Shown: positions 9,460 to 19,980 of the stretch, piece by piece | How positions within the stretch are numbered: the stretch's first letter is position 1 | Layout of the letters: every line of letters begins with the position of its first letter | Assembly: GCA_914767885.1 (NCBI GenBank) | Contig: CAJZBQ010000044.1 | Span: forward strand, 248,001 to 312,000 | Source: Blepharisma stoltei | Lineage: Eukaryota > Ciliophora > Heterotrichea > Heterotrichida > Blepharismidae | DNA: 64,000 nucleotides | Direction: 5' to 3' | Made by a program: the position numbers and the translations under genes | The notes under the pieces: model-generated | What the model was told of the DNA's origin: nothing | Seen by the model: the letters and a program-made list of their open reading frames with translations, nothing else | Database searches by the model: none

Positions 9460-11598
9460 TTAAAATAGTAAGCAGCGAGATTCAGATTTCGCATTTTTTG
9501 GAGTACACCAAAAACTGCAACCTGTGAAATTGCTTTCTTTTTCTAAAAGAATAGGTTCTGTTATATGAATGGGCTCATGAATCTCTATGGACTGAATCAT
9601 ATCACTTTTTTCATCTATTTGTTCAGCCTCTTCATATGCTTTTTCTTCTTCTTTTTTATAGATTTCAATCTGGCTTGTATCAGGCTGCTCTTCTTCATAT
9701 ACATTTTCTGGCTCAGTTGATGTATGTCTCCTCTTGCTTTTTCTCTTTTTCTTCTTTTTCTTAGGCACTTCTTCTACAACAATATCATACACTTCTGGGT
9801 CCAGGCTTTTGTCAACTGGGTCGTCTTCAGGGGCAGAAAAGTTTATAGGGTTTTCTCCTTCATATATCTCTTTGCCTTGATACTCATAAAATTCAGGCTC
9901 CCTATGCTTTTTTTTGCTAGGCTCATGATATTTTTCAAAGGATTCATTATTGAGCTCATGAGTCTCCACTTCTCCTGTATTAACAATAGGGAAGAATTTG
10001 TGGTAGGTGTCGTATTCAGAGTTTGTCTCATTATCAGACCCTTTTATATCTCCTTTTGAAGGCAAATAAGGACCTTCAGGAACTACAGGTGGCCAAAATC
10101 GTGTCAAATTGGGAGCCGTGCCCCCATATTTCTGTTCTACTTGGCTTGGGTTGCAATGGGCAAAGAGATGAACCAAATTTCCATCCCTCTGGAAGGTCAT
10201 TTTCTCTTTGGCAGCGTCATCTAAAAACGGCGAAATGAGCTTATACATGAAGAAAAAGCTATTTGTGGCGTTTATAATATGATTGACTCCAAGCCTGCAT
10301 CTATAGTTTTCTTGGAGAATATTTGTGATTTTCTTCAAAGAGCCGAGATCAAGACTTCCAAACCCCTGCTTGGACATGTCACTGATAGCGACCCAGTTTT
10401 CTACTTGCCCTGGGATCATCATGTTTGTTACGACAAATTCTAAAACAAAAGCAGTGTGCATCATATATTCATCGACAGTGTGCTAAATAATAATTACTTT
10501 TTTGAAATTGTATTTGGCGAAGTTCATTACAATAATAGGCCTGAATTGGTGGTCTCGGCCATGTACATATAAACAGCCTTCATTCTAAATAAATATTACA
10601 AGCATTTCTTCTACTTTGGGTATAACAGTTAATTTTTAGCCAATTGTGTTTAGCCTTTTGGCTTTAATTAAATTGCTTTTTAAGATATTTTATAAGGTCT
10701 AGTTTACTCAATAAGGCAAAAAGCTAGTCATTGCCCTTTTTTGGGATAATTTTTCTATTTTTTTTAAAATTTCGGTTAAATAATATTTATAGCAAAAGTG
10801 AGAATTTCCTAGAGGATAAGAAGGGACCTTGGGTATAATTCCATATAGCCATGCGGAAAATTTATTTCCCTCCACTTCAAGTGATTCAGCAGCACAGTTA
10901 CTGCTTTTCTTGTTTTTCAGCCAGTTCCATAGCAGAAACGCAGCAAATGGTTCCTATCCCACTCATCAGGAACCTTAATTTTGTATTTTTTTATTTCTAT
11001 CTCCAGCCTTGACTTACTTAATTAGTTATACACGCTTAACATCCAATACCACATCTCCCGCACAGGATTCCGTCCTGCTTCTGGGTTTCTCCGCTTCACC
11101 AAAATGTCGTGCTTCCATCTGGCTTCTAGGCTGAATTGTCCCATTGGCTTGGGGGTTAGGATTTCGACGGCCGTCCTTCCGGCTCTCGGGCGAGCCAACT
11201 TGGGTCTGTCAGGCACCCTAAAGGTCCCAGTCTCCACCGCCTGGGGTTGGTGGCATCCTTCCAGAAAATTAAAATTTCCTGAGGGACAGGAGTCCTGCGT
11301 CGCGCACCGTAGGAAATTAAAGCCCTGTCATAACCGGGATAAATTCGCTGGGAAACCCAAACCTCATACTCAAAAAATTGAGGAAGAGAATTTTCGGCTG
11401 GGATACCAGAAAATTCGAATGACGCCATTTTTTGATTACCTCCAGCCTTGACAGTTTTTCAAGCTCAAACTCTGTCAATTCTTGGTACCAGAAAATATTT
11501 CGGTTAATTTTTTTGCCTTTCCCATGGATGATTTCATGAGGGGATGGACGAAAGCGATATGCGTCTCGTGGCGGATACACGCTATCAGGTATTTGCAT
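9460..11598 (-). CDS. SEC14/CRAL-TRIO lipid-transfer protein with basic/acidic tail (481 aa)
   Basis: Starting at ATG 11598, the product has a CRAL-TRIO N-terminal helix region (NHLLRFCYGTGWKTRKAV, with one Trp encoded by TGA). The lipid-binding domain follows (LYVHGRDHQFRPIIVMNF ... DMSKQGFGSLDLG), then a long Lys/Glu-rich tail with KKKKKKRKSKRRH. It needs removal of E3 (10998-11452), the IES 10612-10837 and two 15-nt introns (10585-10599, 10483-10497). The result is 482 whole codons including stop. Such proteins bind phosphoinositides or other lipids at membranes. The tail is low complexity and may mediate localisation. Confidence 0.83.
10612..10837. other. TA-bounded IES in the SEC14 gene (224 bp removed)
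   Basis: The frame is lost between GGC TAT ATG GAA T and GAA GAA ATG CTT. Collapsing TA at 10836-10837 onto TA at 10612-10613 gives HGYMELEEMLNEG in frame, leading into the CRAL-TRIO domain. TTGGGTATAA is repeated directly near both ends (10616-10625, 10829-10838), but joining on that repeat would leave a TAG in frame, so the TA joint is preferred. Confidence 0.62.
10998..11452 (-). mobile_element. insert E3: 423-bp coding-like retro insertion with 16-bp TSD
   Basis: TATCTCCAGCCTTGAC (10998-11013) and TACCTCCAGCCTTGAC (11437-11452) flank a visibly GC-richer body. On the minus strand it starts ATCAAAAAATGGCGTC. A frame of 90 codons opens at that ATG, and a second frame (11022-11237) overlaps it and stops at the 3' end, as if a 135-140-codon ORF has one frameshift. 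No known domain was recognised. It interrupts the SEC14 gene after EKLSRLE. Confidence 0.85.
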
Positions 11599-11682
11599 AT
11601 TATGATGCCATTACTTTGAATGATTTTCCATGGAGAAATTTTAATGAATATGAAATCTGTTTTAATCATATTTCGCTAAGCT

Positions 11683-13196
11683 TTAGCCTCTTGGTCTTCT
11701 AGGTCTTCTTTCACCTCTGCCTCTTCTGAACCCTCGACCACGAGGTTTTTCTGCTTCTGGCGGCGGTGGCTGGCGTTTAGGCTTCTTGCGTCCTACCTCG
11801 ACAAAGCCTTCATCTTCAGGGTCTACTTTCTTTTCTTCTTTTAGCTCCTCTTTAGGGGATTCTTCTTCGTCTTCAGCTTCATCTAGCTGAGCCCAGCTGT
11901 GGGCGATGGCTTCTGGCTCTATTATAACTTTTTCTTCTTCAGGCTTTGGCAGCTCTTCTACTACTTCGGCTGGGGCTGGCTCTGGGACTTTTTCTGTCTC
12001 TTGGACTTGTACAGGTTCACCAAGCTGGGTATTTTGTTGGGCAATTTGATGATGAACTTCTGTGGTCTCTAAAGAAAGCTCTGGCTTTACAGGCTCTTCT
12101 GGGCATATTTGTGACTCGCACCATCGTTGTGCGCGCTCTGCAAATTCATAGAGGTTTTTGTAGGTATTGAGTGTCCCAGGAGCTACTTCTTCGCTTTTAT
12201 TCAGATAATTCTTTACAGATTTTTGAAGATCAGTTAAAATTCCTGAAAATCTGTCTCCAGCTTGTCCTCTGGAGCTGCTGTGGAATTGGAGGAACGAGTC
12301 TAGGTTGCTTTCATCAGGATTTTCCTGTTTGAATTTTTCTTGTATGTCTGGATGTTTTAAGAATTCTCCTATGGCCCATAAATTGACAGCATCAGCGCTT
12401 CTGTCTTCTTCTACTTTAAGCTGGACTGGCTTGACTTCTTTTGGGGCTTCTGGTTGTGGGAGCTTGCAAAGTTCGATGATTTTTTCGACTTCTGCTAGCT
12501 TTCCCACAAATTAAGCAAAAATATTGATATAATCCTGCTTTTCCTAGCAATCCCTTCATGAGCATGCAAAAATGTATGCTAATATAATATATAGCAATTG
12601 CCCGAGGATGGCGCTATCTTGCACCATCCTCGGGCAATTCAAAAATGGCCCCACACCGGGAATCGAACCCACGTGTGGGGCCATTTTTGGTGTGTGGCCA
12701 ACATCGACTTTACACGCACCAAAAATGGCCCCACACGTGGGTTCGATTCCCGGTGCGGGGCCATTTTTTGAATTGCCCGAGGATGGCGCAAGATAGCGCC
12801 ATCCTCAGGCAATTCCTATAATCCGTTGGTAAATTTCTTGTGCCTGTTATACGCACAATTTTAATATGAAATTTCAAATTATGAATTTACCTCACTAAAA
12901 TCTTCGTTTTGAAACGCATATTTGGTTTTCACATGATAAGGAATTATTGCAATACATAATATAATTTTTTTAAACAAAAAAACCTTCAAAAGTAACCTTT
13001 TTTTTGCTCCGTCGCTAAGGAGTAAGTAATCTTCTGTTTGAGATTTAGAGTCAAGCATTTTTCGTTCTTCGCCTTTGACCTCTTTTCCAGAAGCTTTTAC
13101 TTCAGCTTCTTTAAGCTTTATTCTATCAAGCTTTTTGGTGAGGTTCCTTTTCCTCTTCTGTAGAATAGCCATGAAGTCTTCTTGTGCTGGCTCCAT
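11683..13196 (-). CDS. caprin-like RNA-binding protein with RGG tail (338 aa)
   Basis: Removing the IES 12496-12994 fuses the N-terminal coiled coil (MEPAQEDFMAILQKRKRNL ... DYLLLSDGAKKR) to LAEVEKIIELC. A helical region, an acidic Pro/Glu segment and a terminal RGRGFRRGRG box follow. Caprin family proteins have the same order (basic coiled coil, HR1-like helices, acidic stretch, RGG) and bind mRNA and translation factors in granules. Without the IES removed both halves look like separate short genes. The similarity is architectural and moderate. Confidence 0.7.
12496..12994. other. 497-bp TA-bounded IES in the caprin-like gene, carrying a nested palindrome
   Basis: Collapsing TA 12993-12994 onto TA 12496-12497 gives GGA GCA AAA AAA AGG TTA GCA GAA GTC in frame. 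The removed segment is AT-rich at both sides and holds palindrome P1 (12590-12820) in the middle, so it looks like an IES into which a MITE later inserted. Confidence 0.7.
12590..12820. mobile_element. palindromic element P1 with two tRNA-like T-arm minihelices
   Basis: An almost perfect palindrome. The outer ends AATTGCCCGAGGATGGCGC each fold as a local hairpin. The inner blocks read GGCCCCACACGTGGGTTCGA, continue TTCCCGGTGCGGGGCC, and their inverse. The Pol III B-box sequence GGTTCGATTCC is present in both orientations (12740-12750 plus; 12659-12669 minus). Its outer ends match IES P2 at 30900-31056 (AATT.CC..GGATGGCGCT). Confidence 0.8.
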
Positions 13197-13346
13197 TTCT
13201 TAATTATTGTCCATAGTTAGAAAGCTAAATAACATATGAAGATCAATGAGTATTAATATGCTGATTTTATTAAATTTTACTATTTTTAATATATATTATA
13301 AAAATAATCAATTAGTCTATATGGGTTATTTTAATTCCAATCAGAA

Positions 13347-14543
13347 ATGGTGATATTTCACATTGACTTGCTTGGAGAGATCTTGAAATTTCTAGAGCCT
13401 AAAGAGCTAGCGTTAACACTCAGGACTTCAAAATCATTTTATACGTATGGCACTATCGATTCAATATGGAAGGATTATTGCACTTTACTTTTCCCTTACT
13501 ATACAAATGGAAATTATTATAACTTTATTGTGACGGAAATATGAAATTACCTGAAAATTGTAGAAGCCTTTCATCAAGTGATTTCGACTGTTAAATCACA
13601 GTTTCCTTCTCATTCTGTGTATAGGAGTTTAGAAGAAAGAGGAAATAGAGATATGGCGATGTTTTATAAAAATATCTATGCTAAACAAGATTTTGAGATA
13701 AATCCGGAGAATATACTGAAAGAATTTAAAGAAGAGACAGGAGTAGACATGCCAACTGATTTATATCAGATTTATGTGACTTATGATGGCCAAAAATATC
13801 CTGGATTTTTCGGAACCTATAGATTTTATGACAATCTCACATCTTTATCATTTTTGCCACTAAAAAAAGCATTGATGAATACTTCAGTCCCTTTATTTTG
13901 TCTAGGAGAATCTCCATATTCAGATCAGCAGTTGCTCTATGACTTAACAGGAGAACTTGGAAAAGGGATTGGTGCATTATATTATAGCATGGGCTCACAA
14001 AATACTTATTTACACCTTTCTTCTAATTTAGCAGAATATTTGCATTGTTATGCAGGAAAAATAAGTTCTGGACAGATAGAAATTGAGTCAAAATTAATCA
14101 ATGCATTTGAATGAAATGATTGCTGCAGTGATGTAACAACTGAGGGCATCAGAATTACAGCAAGAAGCATATTCGTCCCTTATCTTAGCAGCAGAGAAAG
14201 GTATGCATGGGCTTACCAAATTGGAATAGAGCCAAATAGACCTTCACAAAGATGGCGGCTAGTGACGAGAACTTGAAATATTACTGATAATAATGGAAGA
14301 GTTGATACTGTATATCGTCAGCCAGGCGTCATAGGACTCTTCCCTGAGGTGTATCAAGGCTCTAAAAAAGTCATCTACGAGTCCTGTTGCATTCTTGCGA
14401 CCCCAGGGGGGACAATGGATGGCTATTTTACCTTTGAAAACATGGACGACGAGTCCATCACTATTGACGCTACAGTCGGAGTTTTCAGACATCAGCTGCC
14501 TCCTGGATCCTCCTTTGTGACCTATCACCACGGATTGCCATAA
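13347..14543 (+). CDS. FBXO3: FBXO3-like F-box protein with SMI1/KNR4 and ApaG domains (398 aa)
   Basis: A single exon with three TGA codons read as Trp. An F-box (IDLLGEILKFLEPKELALTL) is followed by a SUKH/SMI1-like region (FKEETGVDMPTDLYQIYVTYDGQ) and a C-terminal ApaG/DUF525 beta domain (WAYQIGIEPNRPSQRWRLVT ... GYFTFENMDD). This order is diagnostic of FBXO3, a substrate receptor of SCF ubiquitin ligases. Its substrate here is unknown. There is no internal insert. Confidence 0.88.
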
Positions 14544-14557
14544 TTTATTAAATTTAA

Positions 14558-15661
14558 ATGGAAATTCTCTCGACCCTCAAAGTAATTCTCGAATCAAGAA
14601 CCTATTCAATCCACAATTTCCAATCATTTGGGTACCAAAAGCTTTATCAGTATTTATTATTCAGATCAATTGCAGAATTTCTTGAAGATTCCAGCCCATC
14701 ATTCCAATTGAAATGTCCATATTTAAATGACTGGGTTCTGATCAATGATGAGGACACACTGAATACTTATATAAAGCACAGTGTTTCACCCTTAGTTTAT
14801 GTGGTTTATCCTGGTATTTTCTAATTAGATGCCCCTTGTGTGATTAGGATTGAGACTTATAATTTAGCAATTTTCGGGATGCATGCGAATTGGGATCAAA
14901 GAGTCCATATGATTGCACAGCAAATAAAGCAAATCAGTCCAGACATATTAGGGCTGCAGGAAGCCAAATATGATCCTTTTTATGGGCTGAGCAAGAGTGA
15001 AAGAGCATTAGTAGAAGAAAATGAAAAAATAAGATTTGAAAGACATATGATGAATGATTTAATGGCACTGCTGCCTGAGTATCCTTATTCGTATTGATGT
15101 GATTCAATGCATTATGGAGACGGCTCTATTGAAGGAATTTCTATTGTATCGCGTTTTCCTATTATTGATATTAAAGCAACCAAGCTTTCTTCTGCTAATG
15201 ATGATGGAAACCAAAGATCGTGCGTAAGAGGAACGATAAATCACCCTAAAAAAAGAATTTTCTTTTATAATACACATGTCACTTATGGCACTAATGGACA
15301 AAATACTCAAGCAGCTGAAATTCTCCAGTTTATGGACTCTGAAAAAGATAGGCAAATCCCTCAAATTTTGGTAGGCGACATGAACTTGTACCAGCATTAT
15401 CAGTCGCCAGCCCACATTTTTGAAGGGAAATTGAACGCGTCAAGTCCTCCTACAAAGCTAAAAGACGCATGAAGCATTGTGAGAGGAAACGAAGAAGGCT
15501 TCACACATCCCAGCTGGAATCCCCAGGACCGGCTTGATAGGATTTATTATAGGAACCTTGAAGACCCTTTTATCTGCGAAATTTCAGGCTACGCCGAAAG
15601 CCCCACCGTATGGCCTTCTGACCATTGCACTTTATATGCTGATTTTATTATTTCAATTTAA
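14558..15661 (+). CDS. endonuclease/exonuclease/phosphatase-fold protein with small N-terminal domain (362 aa)
   Basis: A 15-nt intron (14814-14828, GTATTTTCTAATTAG) joins an N-terminal segment of about 85 residues (MEILSTLKVILE...) to an EEP domain. Motifs are DILGLQEAKYD (metal-binding Glu), GISIVSRFP, FYNTHVTYG, ILVGDMNLY and WPSDHCTLYADF (catalytic SDH). The N-terminal part looks like a PB1/ubiquitin-like fold ending LVYVVYP, which is inference. The activity could be a DNase-I-like phosphodiesterase or a sphingomyelinase-like enzyme. Confidence 0.85.
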
Positions 15662-15684
15662 TAATTTGTGCTACTTAACTCTAA

Positions 15685-18277
15685 TTAAAAGAATGGAACT
15701 TTGCTCAAGGCTTGCTTCAAAATGAACTTCGGCACTGCGCCCATCCCCATAGAAAACATGAGGGCTACAATTGAGAACACAAATAAAAGTGGATACAAAA
15801 TGATTGGACTTTTCAGCAGCCACATAAACTCATTCCACCCTAAAATGATGATAAGCAGCAAATACCAGCCATTTACTTTGTTTCTGGCATACCCGAACTC
15901 TTTGATGTGGACTGCTTCTTTGTAAGCCATTTCTGCGTCTTTTAAGAAGCTTTCCATGATTAGGTGGAATTGTTCTTCACCAATTAATTCTTCATAGTCA
16001 TGCTCTCCATGGTCAGTGTCCCACTCACAGACGATTCTGAATAGTCTTAAACTTTCTAAGGTAGCTAAAACTGTGTCTTTGCTTTGAGCAAAAATTTCGT
16101 CAATCGGAGCATTTTTCCATTCTCTAGGAATACCGTTTTCGTTTTTTAAGAAAAGTTGGTTGAATTTTTTCGTCAGTTGGTCGACGAGGCCGTTGCAGTA
16201 TTTGGTGGCTTTGGATTTTAGAGTGGAATAGCATTCTCTTCTGATTTCGGCCAATTTTGAAGCGATTTGATCTTCTGAGAAATCTAAGCCTTTAAGGACG
16301 TTTGTGTATCTGCTTTCAAGCTCTTGCATGGTGCTGGCTTGGAATTCTTTAAGCTTAGACCACATGTTGTCATCAAAGGGGTTTTCTAAAATCTTATTGG
16401 CGTTGAATGAAAATTTTCCTGAAAGGGCAGATTTTACTTCTTTTTGGAGAAGCTCTAATTGTTTTTCTTTTTCAACTGATTTTTTCTCTTCGATTCATTT
16501 CATTAATTCTGCTTCGTACTCTGCAGTTTCCCATCCACTGTTTTCAATGATACTAGCTTGAGCATTGACAGCAAAAAGGCTAAGAGTTAGCTGCTCCACC
16601 TCAGATATGGTGGCAGAAAAATTTTCTATAGCTTGGCCCTTGTTTATTTTACTTTCCAAGGTATCTTTGAAATATTTTGTACTTTCTGTTACTACACACC
16701 TCATCTGAGAATGGAACAAGTCTTTTATTTGGTCTAACAGTAGCTGATTCAGCTCATTTTTTATGCTCAGATATATGGTTTCATAATAAGCTGAGCCATT
16801 TTTGTCATACTCTGCCAAGGCTTCTTTGATTTTTTCAGAAAAAATCGTTGAAAAATCTGGTACCGTACATCTCCCAATAAGTTTTGCAGTTGGCTCAATT
16901 GCAGTGGTAAATAGCCGTAAAGCTTCGAATTTTATTTCATTGCATCTTAAATTAGCCAGCATTTCTTTTTGTGAAGGGATGTTTAGATCTTTATCATTCC
17001 CTATAACAGTCCAAATTTCTTGGAAGTATAGTGGAATTCCATCAAGTGGGATGTCTGTATCTTTATATCTGAACAAATAATCCATCCTTTCTTCGTTGTG
17101 AAATCTGTCTCGGAGGTCGTCAATGTCTGCTTTGAATTCTTCAGGCTTGAAATCTTTTACTGATACAGTCTTGAACTCGAAATCAAAGCAGTCAAATACA
17201 GATAATAAGATATATATTTGCTTATAATAGATAGAAAATTCTATTGGTTATAATAAAATAAAAGTTTTAATTTTATATAAATGGCTTAGCTTTCTGGCTT
17301 TTTAATTTTACTCCAAAGCTCCTCCAAAGTTCTGCTCATTTGCTGCTTTAGCACTGTAAGGTTATTTTGCTGATCGTTGAAGTCTCTCACTCCCCCCCCC
17401 CCCTCCGTGAGCGAACAAAACCATTAGAAAAAATCGCCATTTTTTGACCAAAAACCCACCCTCCGTGAGTGGACAAAAATTTTTTTAATAGAAAAAATTT
17501 TAATGGAAAAAAATTTGGATATATAAGTGATAATTAGTATAATGAAATCTAGAGCTAATTCTGTTTAATTTTAAACAAATTGCGTTTTAAAACATAAATT
17601 TTGCAAATTAAATTAATATTTGCTTCCCAATTTTTGCAAATTAGGATTTTTTTAAATTTCGAAAAAAAATATTTTTTATAAAATTTATATATAAATTTTT
17701 TTTTAAAAAAAAAAATTAACCCCCCTCCGTGAGCGAACAAAATTTTTTTGTTCGCTCACGGAGGGGGGGGGGGAGTCAGCACAAATAATATCCTCTTTTT
17801 CTTTTCTAATGTGAACAACCTTAAATTGACTTCAAAAATTGTCTTAAGAAGTCCTACACTGGCTGCCTTGTATCTGCCTATTTCACTTGTCCACATATTC
17901 ACCATAAGGACATCGGCACAAGCTAAAGCGAATAAAGCAGACATGTGCTCAAAAGCAGCGCCATCATCACCTCTGATTTGACTATCAGTCCCTTCAATGT
18001 CAATTATCAGAGTCTTACACTCCAAGTTAGCTCCTAAGTGAATTCCTTTTGTTGTTTGGTTTCTTCCTTTATAAGCATCTAGTGTATCAAAATCAGTACC
18101 AAAAAGCATGTTTAAGAGAGTGCTTTTGCCTGTACTTTGACAGCCTATGATTGCTACAATATGATAATCGGTGGACCGCAAACCGGAGACCTCAAGGAAA
18201 GGCTTCATGGCTTGCCTGAATAGAGATTACGTGAACTCGCCTTCAAAGGTGACAATTTGTACGGACTTCATCGCCAT
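15685..18277 (-). CDS. SEY1: SEY1/RHD3-type dynamin-like ER fusion GTPase (704 aa)
   Basis: ATG 18277, a 15-nt intron at 18216-18230, then the GB1/RHD3 GTPase: P-loop GCQSTGKSTLL, DAYKGRNQTTKG, DIEGTDS and the R/K-D motif LRDF. LRDF exists only after excision of MITE 17387-17778. A second IES (17213-17288) lies in the helical linker, followed by a long helical bundle. The C-terminus has a membrane hairpin (LLLIIILGWNEFMWLL ... LYPLLFVFSIVALMF) and an amphipathic tail. It mediates homotypic ER membrane fusion. TGA = Trp in ELMKWIEEK. With both IESs removed it is 704 codons plus stop. Confidence 0.92.
17213..17288. other. 74-bp TA-bounded IES in SEY1
   Basis: A stop codon after KIKKPES is removed when TA 17287-17288 is collapsed onto TA 17213-17214, giving GAA AGC TAT ATC TTA in frame. 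Several TA pairs lie nearby, so the exact right boundary is uncertain by a few bases. Confidence 0.55.
17387..17778. mobile_element. MITE/IES copy 3, TSD TCA (no TA at the boundary)
   Basis: Long C/G runs at the ends (CTCCCCCCCCCCCC / GGGGGGGGGGGGAG), the internal CTCCGTGAGTGGAC copy and the 3' hairpin are all present. The flanks are TCA (17387-17389 and 17776-17778), not TA. Collapsing the TCA gives GTG CTG AGA GAC, the expected GTPase motif, so this copy must be removed at a TNA rather than TA junction. Confidence 0.88.
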
Positions 18278-18700
18278 TTTACATAAGACATGTGAATTTG
18301 AATGATTTTAGATAGATAAAATAGCAAATATTTAAAGCATCTTTTAAACGCAAAGTAGAGATGTTGAAAAAATATTAAAATCAGATTTACATTTTTTATT
18401 AATAAATAATCTTGTTGGCAATAGATTAGGGTAAATTTCTTAAAAATAGTAATAGCTCAGGTCTAAAGAAGATGTATTCGATTGGTGGGAATTACAATAG
18501 AAGTGATTAGAAAAAGATTCATGATGAATGAGATCGTTCTATATGCACAAAAGTTTGTTTATTGAATAAAAGATGAACATGCTGGAGATTTTAAGAGATG
18601 GATAGCAGGATAAACACTTTTATTTATGGTTTGAGAAAAAAAAAGAAAGAAATACTGTTTCGCAGCATTAAAAAATTTTATTTATTTATTTATATTTAAG
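18278..18700. other. intergenic, nothing recognised
   Basis: An AT-rich divergent spacer between SEY1 and the small myristoylated protein. It presumably holds both promoters, but I see no conserved motif. Confidence 0.5.
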
Positions 18701-18997
18701 ATGGGAGGATGCATAGCTTCAAAATCGAAAGCATCAAAGACAATGCCAGAAATAAAAGATAAAAATTCAGACGATTCTCAACGGATTATGGCCCCTAGAG
18801 CACCAACGATCTCAGTAACTGCTGAAAATGAACACCAAGCTCTGCCGCATTCATTAAGAAAATTTTCCCTGTTTGTTGTTGGTGAAGAAGCTTCAGCTCT
18901 AGAAGACTCAGCCTTGCCCCCTTCAGCTGCTGGAAACTTCCAATCAAATCTACTCAGACAGTCACTCCAAACTAATCCAAGGACGTCTATCGCTTAA
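18701..18997 (+). CDS. small N-myristoylated protein, unknown
   Basis: A 98-residue single exon beginning MGGCIASKSK, a good N-myristoylation signal with an adjacent Cys for palmitoylation and basic residues. The rest is polar and probably disordered (Ser, Ala, Pro rich). Membrane association is predicted; no domain is recognised. The sequence is a little more GC-rich than the surrounding spacers, as expected for coding DNA. Confidence 0.6.
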   Translation: MGGCIASKSKASKTMPEIKDKNSDDSQRIMAPRAPTISVTAENEHQALPHSLRKFSLFVVGEEASALEDSALPPSAAGNFQSNLLRQSLQTNPRTSIA

Positions 18998-19051
18998 ATT
19001 TTCAGAAATTGAGAAAACATGAATGAATAAATGAAAAAGTTCACGTAAAAT

Positions 19052-19297
19052 TAACTCCTCCCTTTAAATTAGAACAAAATATCAGTAAAACTTCCTTTAT
19101 ATCGGAACTAATTTAATTTTTATTGGTAAAGATAAAACCCTTAATTTAAATAGATTTGATAACAAGATTTATGCAGTTAGTGCTCATTAATAATTATTTT
19201 TTAAAAATAAATTTGGCAATTGAAAAATTTTATTTATTTTATTTTTTGAAAAAAATTAACCCTCTTTAAATGAAAATATTTTTTAAGCGGAGAGTAA
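19052..19297. mobile_element. degenerate MITE copy, TSD TAA
   Basis: The left end TAACTCCTCCCTTTAAATTAG and right end TTAAGCGGAGAGTAA are decayed versions of the MITE termini. Remnants of the internal TTAACCCTCTTTAAATGAA remain. It is flanked by TAA (19052-19054, 19295-19297) and lies in an intergenic region. Confidence 0.6.
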
Positions 19298-19583
19298 GTA
19301 TATTAAGTTTCTTTAAATTTTTGAAATAGTTCCCTAAGTTTGCTGATTTTTAAAGATATTTTAAGCAGCACGCTTTTTAATCATTTTTGTGGTCATTCTA
19401 TTGGCTTTTCAAATGTTTTATTGTTAAATAATTATGGCTTTTAAACTGTTCAGCTTGTTGCGTTTTGTATTTAAAAATATTTATTAATAATTAATAAGTA
19501 CTTTGGCTTAGCAATAATAAAATTTGCATTTAATTGAGAAGGATTTTATATTAGTTGTAAAATGCAAAAATAATAATTTCAAT

Positions 19584-19799
19584 ATGACAGAGGGAAACTC
19601 TTCCAATTTTTTTAAAAATATAATTGGGAACCAGGTATTGATAAAATTGAACTGCGGAGAAGAGATGAAAGGAGTCCTTGAAGCATTAGATGGAAAAATG
19701 AACGTCGCACTAAGAGATGACATAGGACTCGTTATCATAAGAGGAAACAACATTCTTTATATCACAAGAACAGAAGCTCCTGCACAAAAATCTAAATAA
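19584..19799 (+). CDS. LSm/Sm-like RNA-binding protein (71 aa), possibly LSm6
   Basis: The start is placed at MTEGNSSNFFKN. The Sm1 motif (IGNQVLIKLNCGEEMKGVLEALDGKMNVAL) and Sm2 motif (IIRGNNILYI) are clear. FFKNIIGNQVLIKLN and RGNN resemble LSm6, a subunit of the LSm1-7/2-8 rings in mRNA decay and U6 binding. The linker between Sm1 and Sm2 is unusually short (RDDIGLV), and the product is shorter than typical LSm6, so the paralogue is uncertain. Confidence 0.8.
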   Translation: MTEGNSSNFFKNIIGNQVLIKLNCGEEMKGVLEALDGKMNVALRDDIGLVIIRGNNILYITRTEAPAQKSK

Positions 19800-19980
19800 T
19801 TAATAAAATCTTTACTGTCTAAATTAAATTTCTAGTTTACATGATTTCGCATTTCGCAGTACAATTTATTGTTTTGCTATAAACCATTCATATTTATCTC
19901 ACCAACCTCTATCTTAAATTTTAATTTAAAAGGCTAATTAATCATCTTTTAATGCCAAAATAATAGTTTATATGAAAATT

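Noticed and set aside
10616-10838. TTGGGTATAA direct repeats as a retro-type target duplication
   Set aside because: Collapsing on them leaves a TAG in the SEC14 frame; the TA joint does not, so the region was called a TA IES instead.
17756-17783. Proline-run C-terminus of the GTPase frame
   Set aside because: Encoded by the poly-G end of the MITE; the real protein continues as LRDF after excision.
17555-17981. Short frames crossing a MITE (for example starting MFAHGGG)
   Set aside because: They derive from the MITE hairpin and its edge; no protein features.
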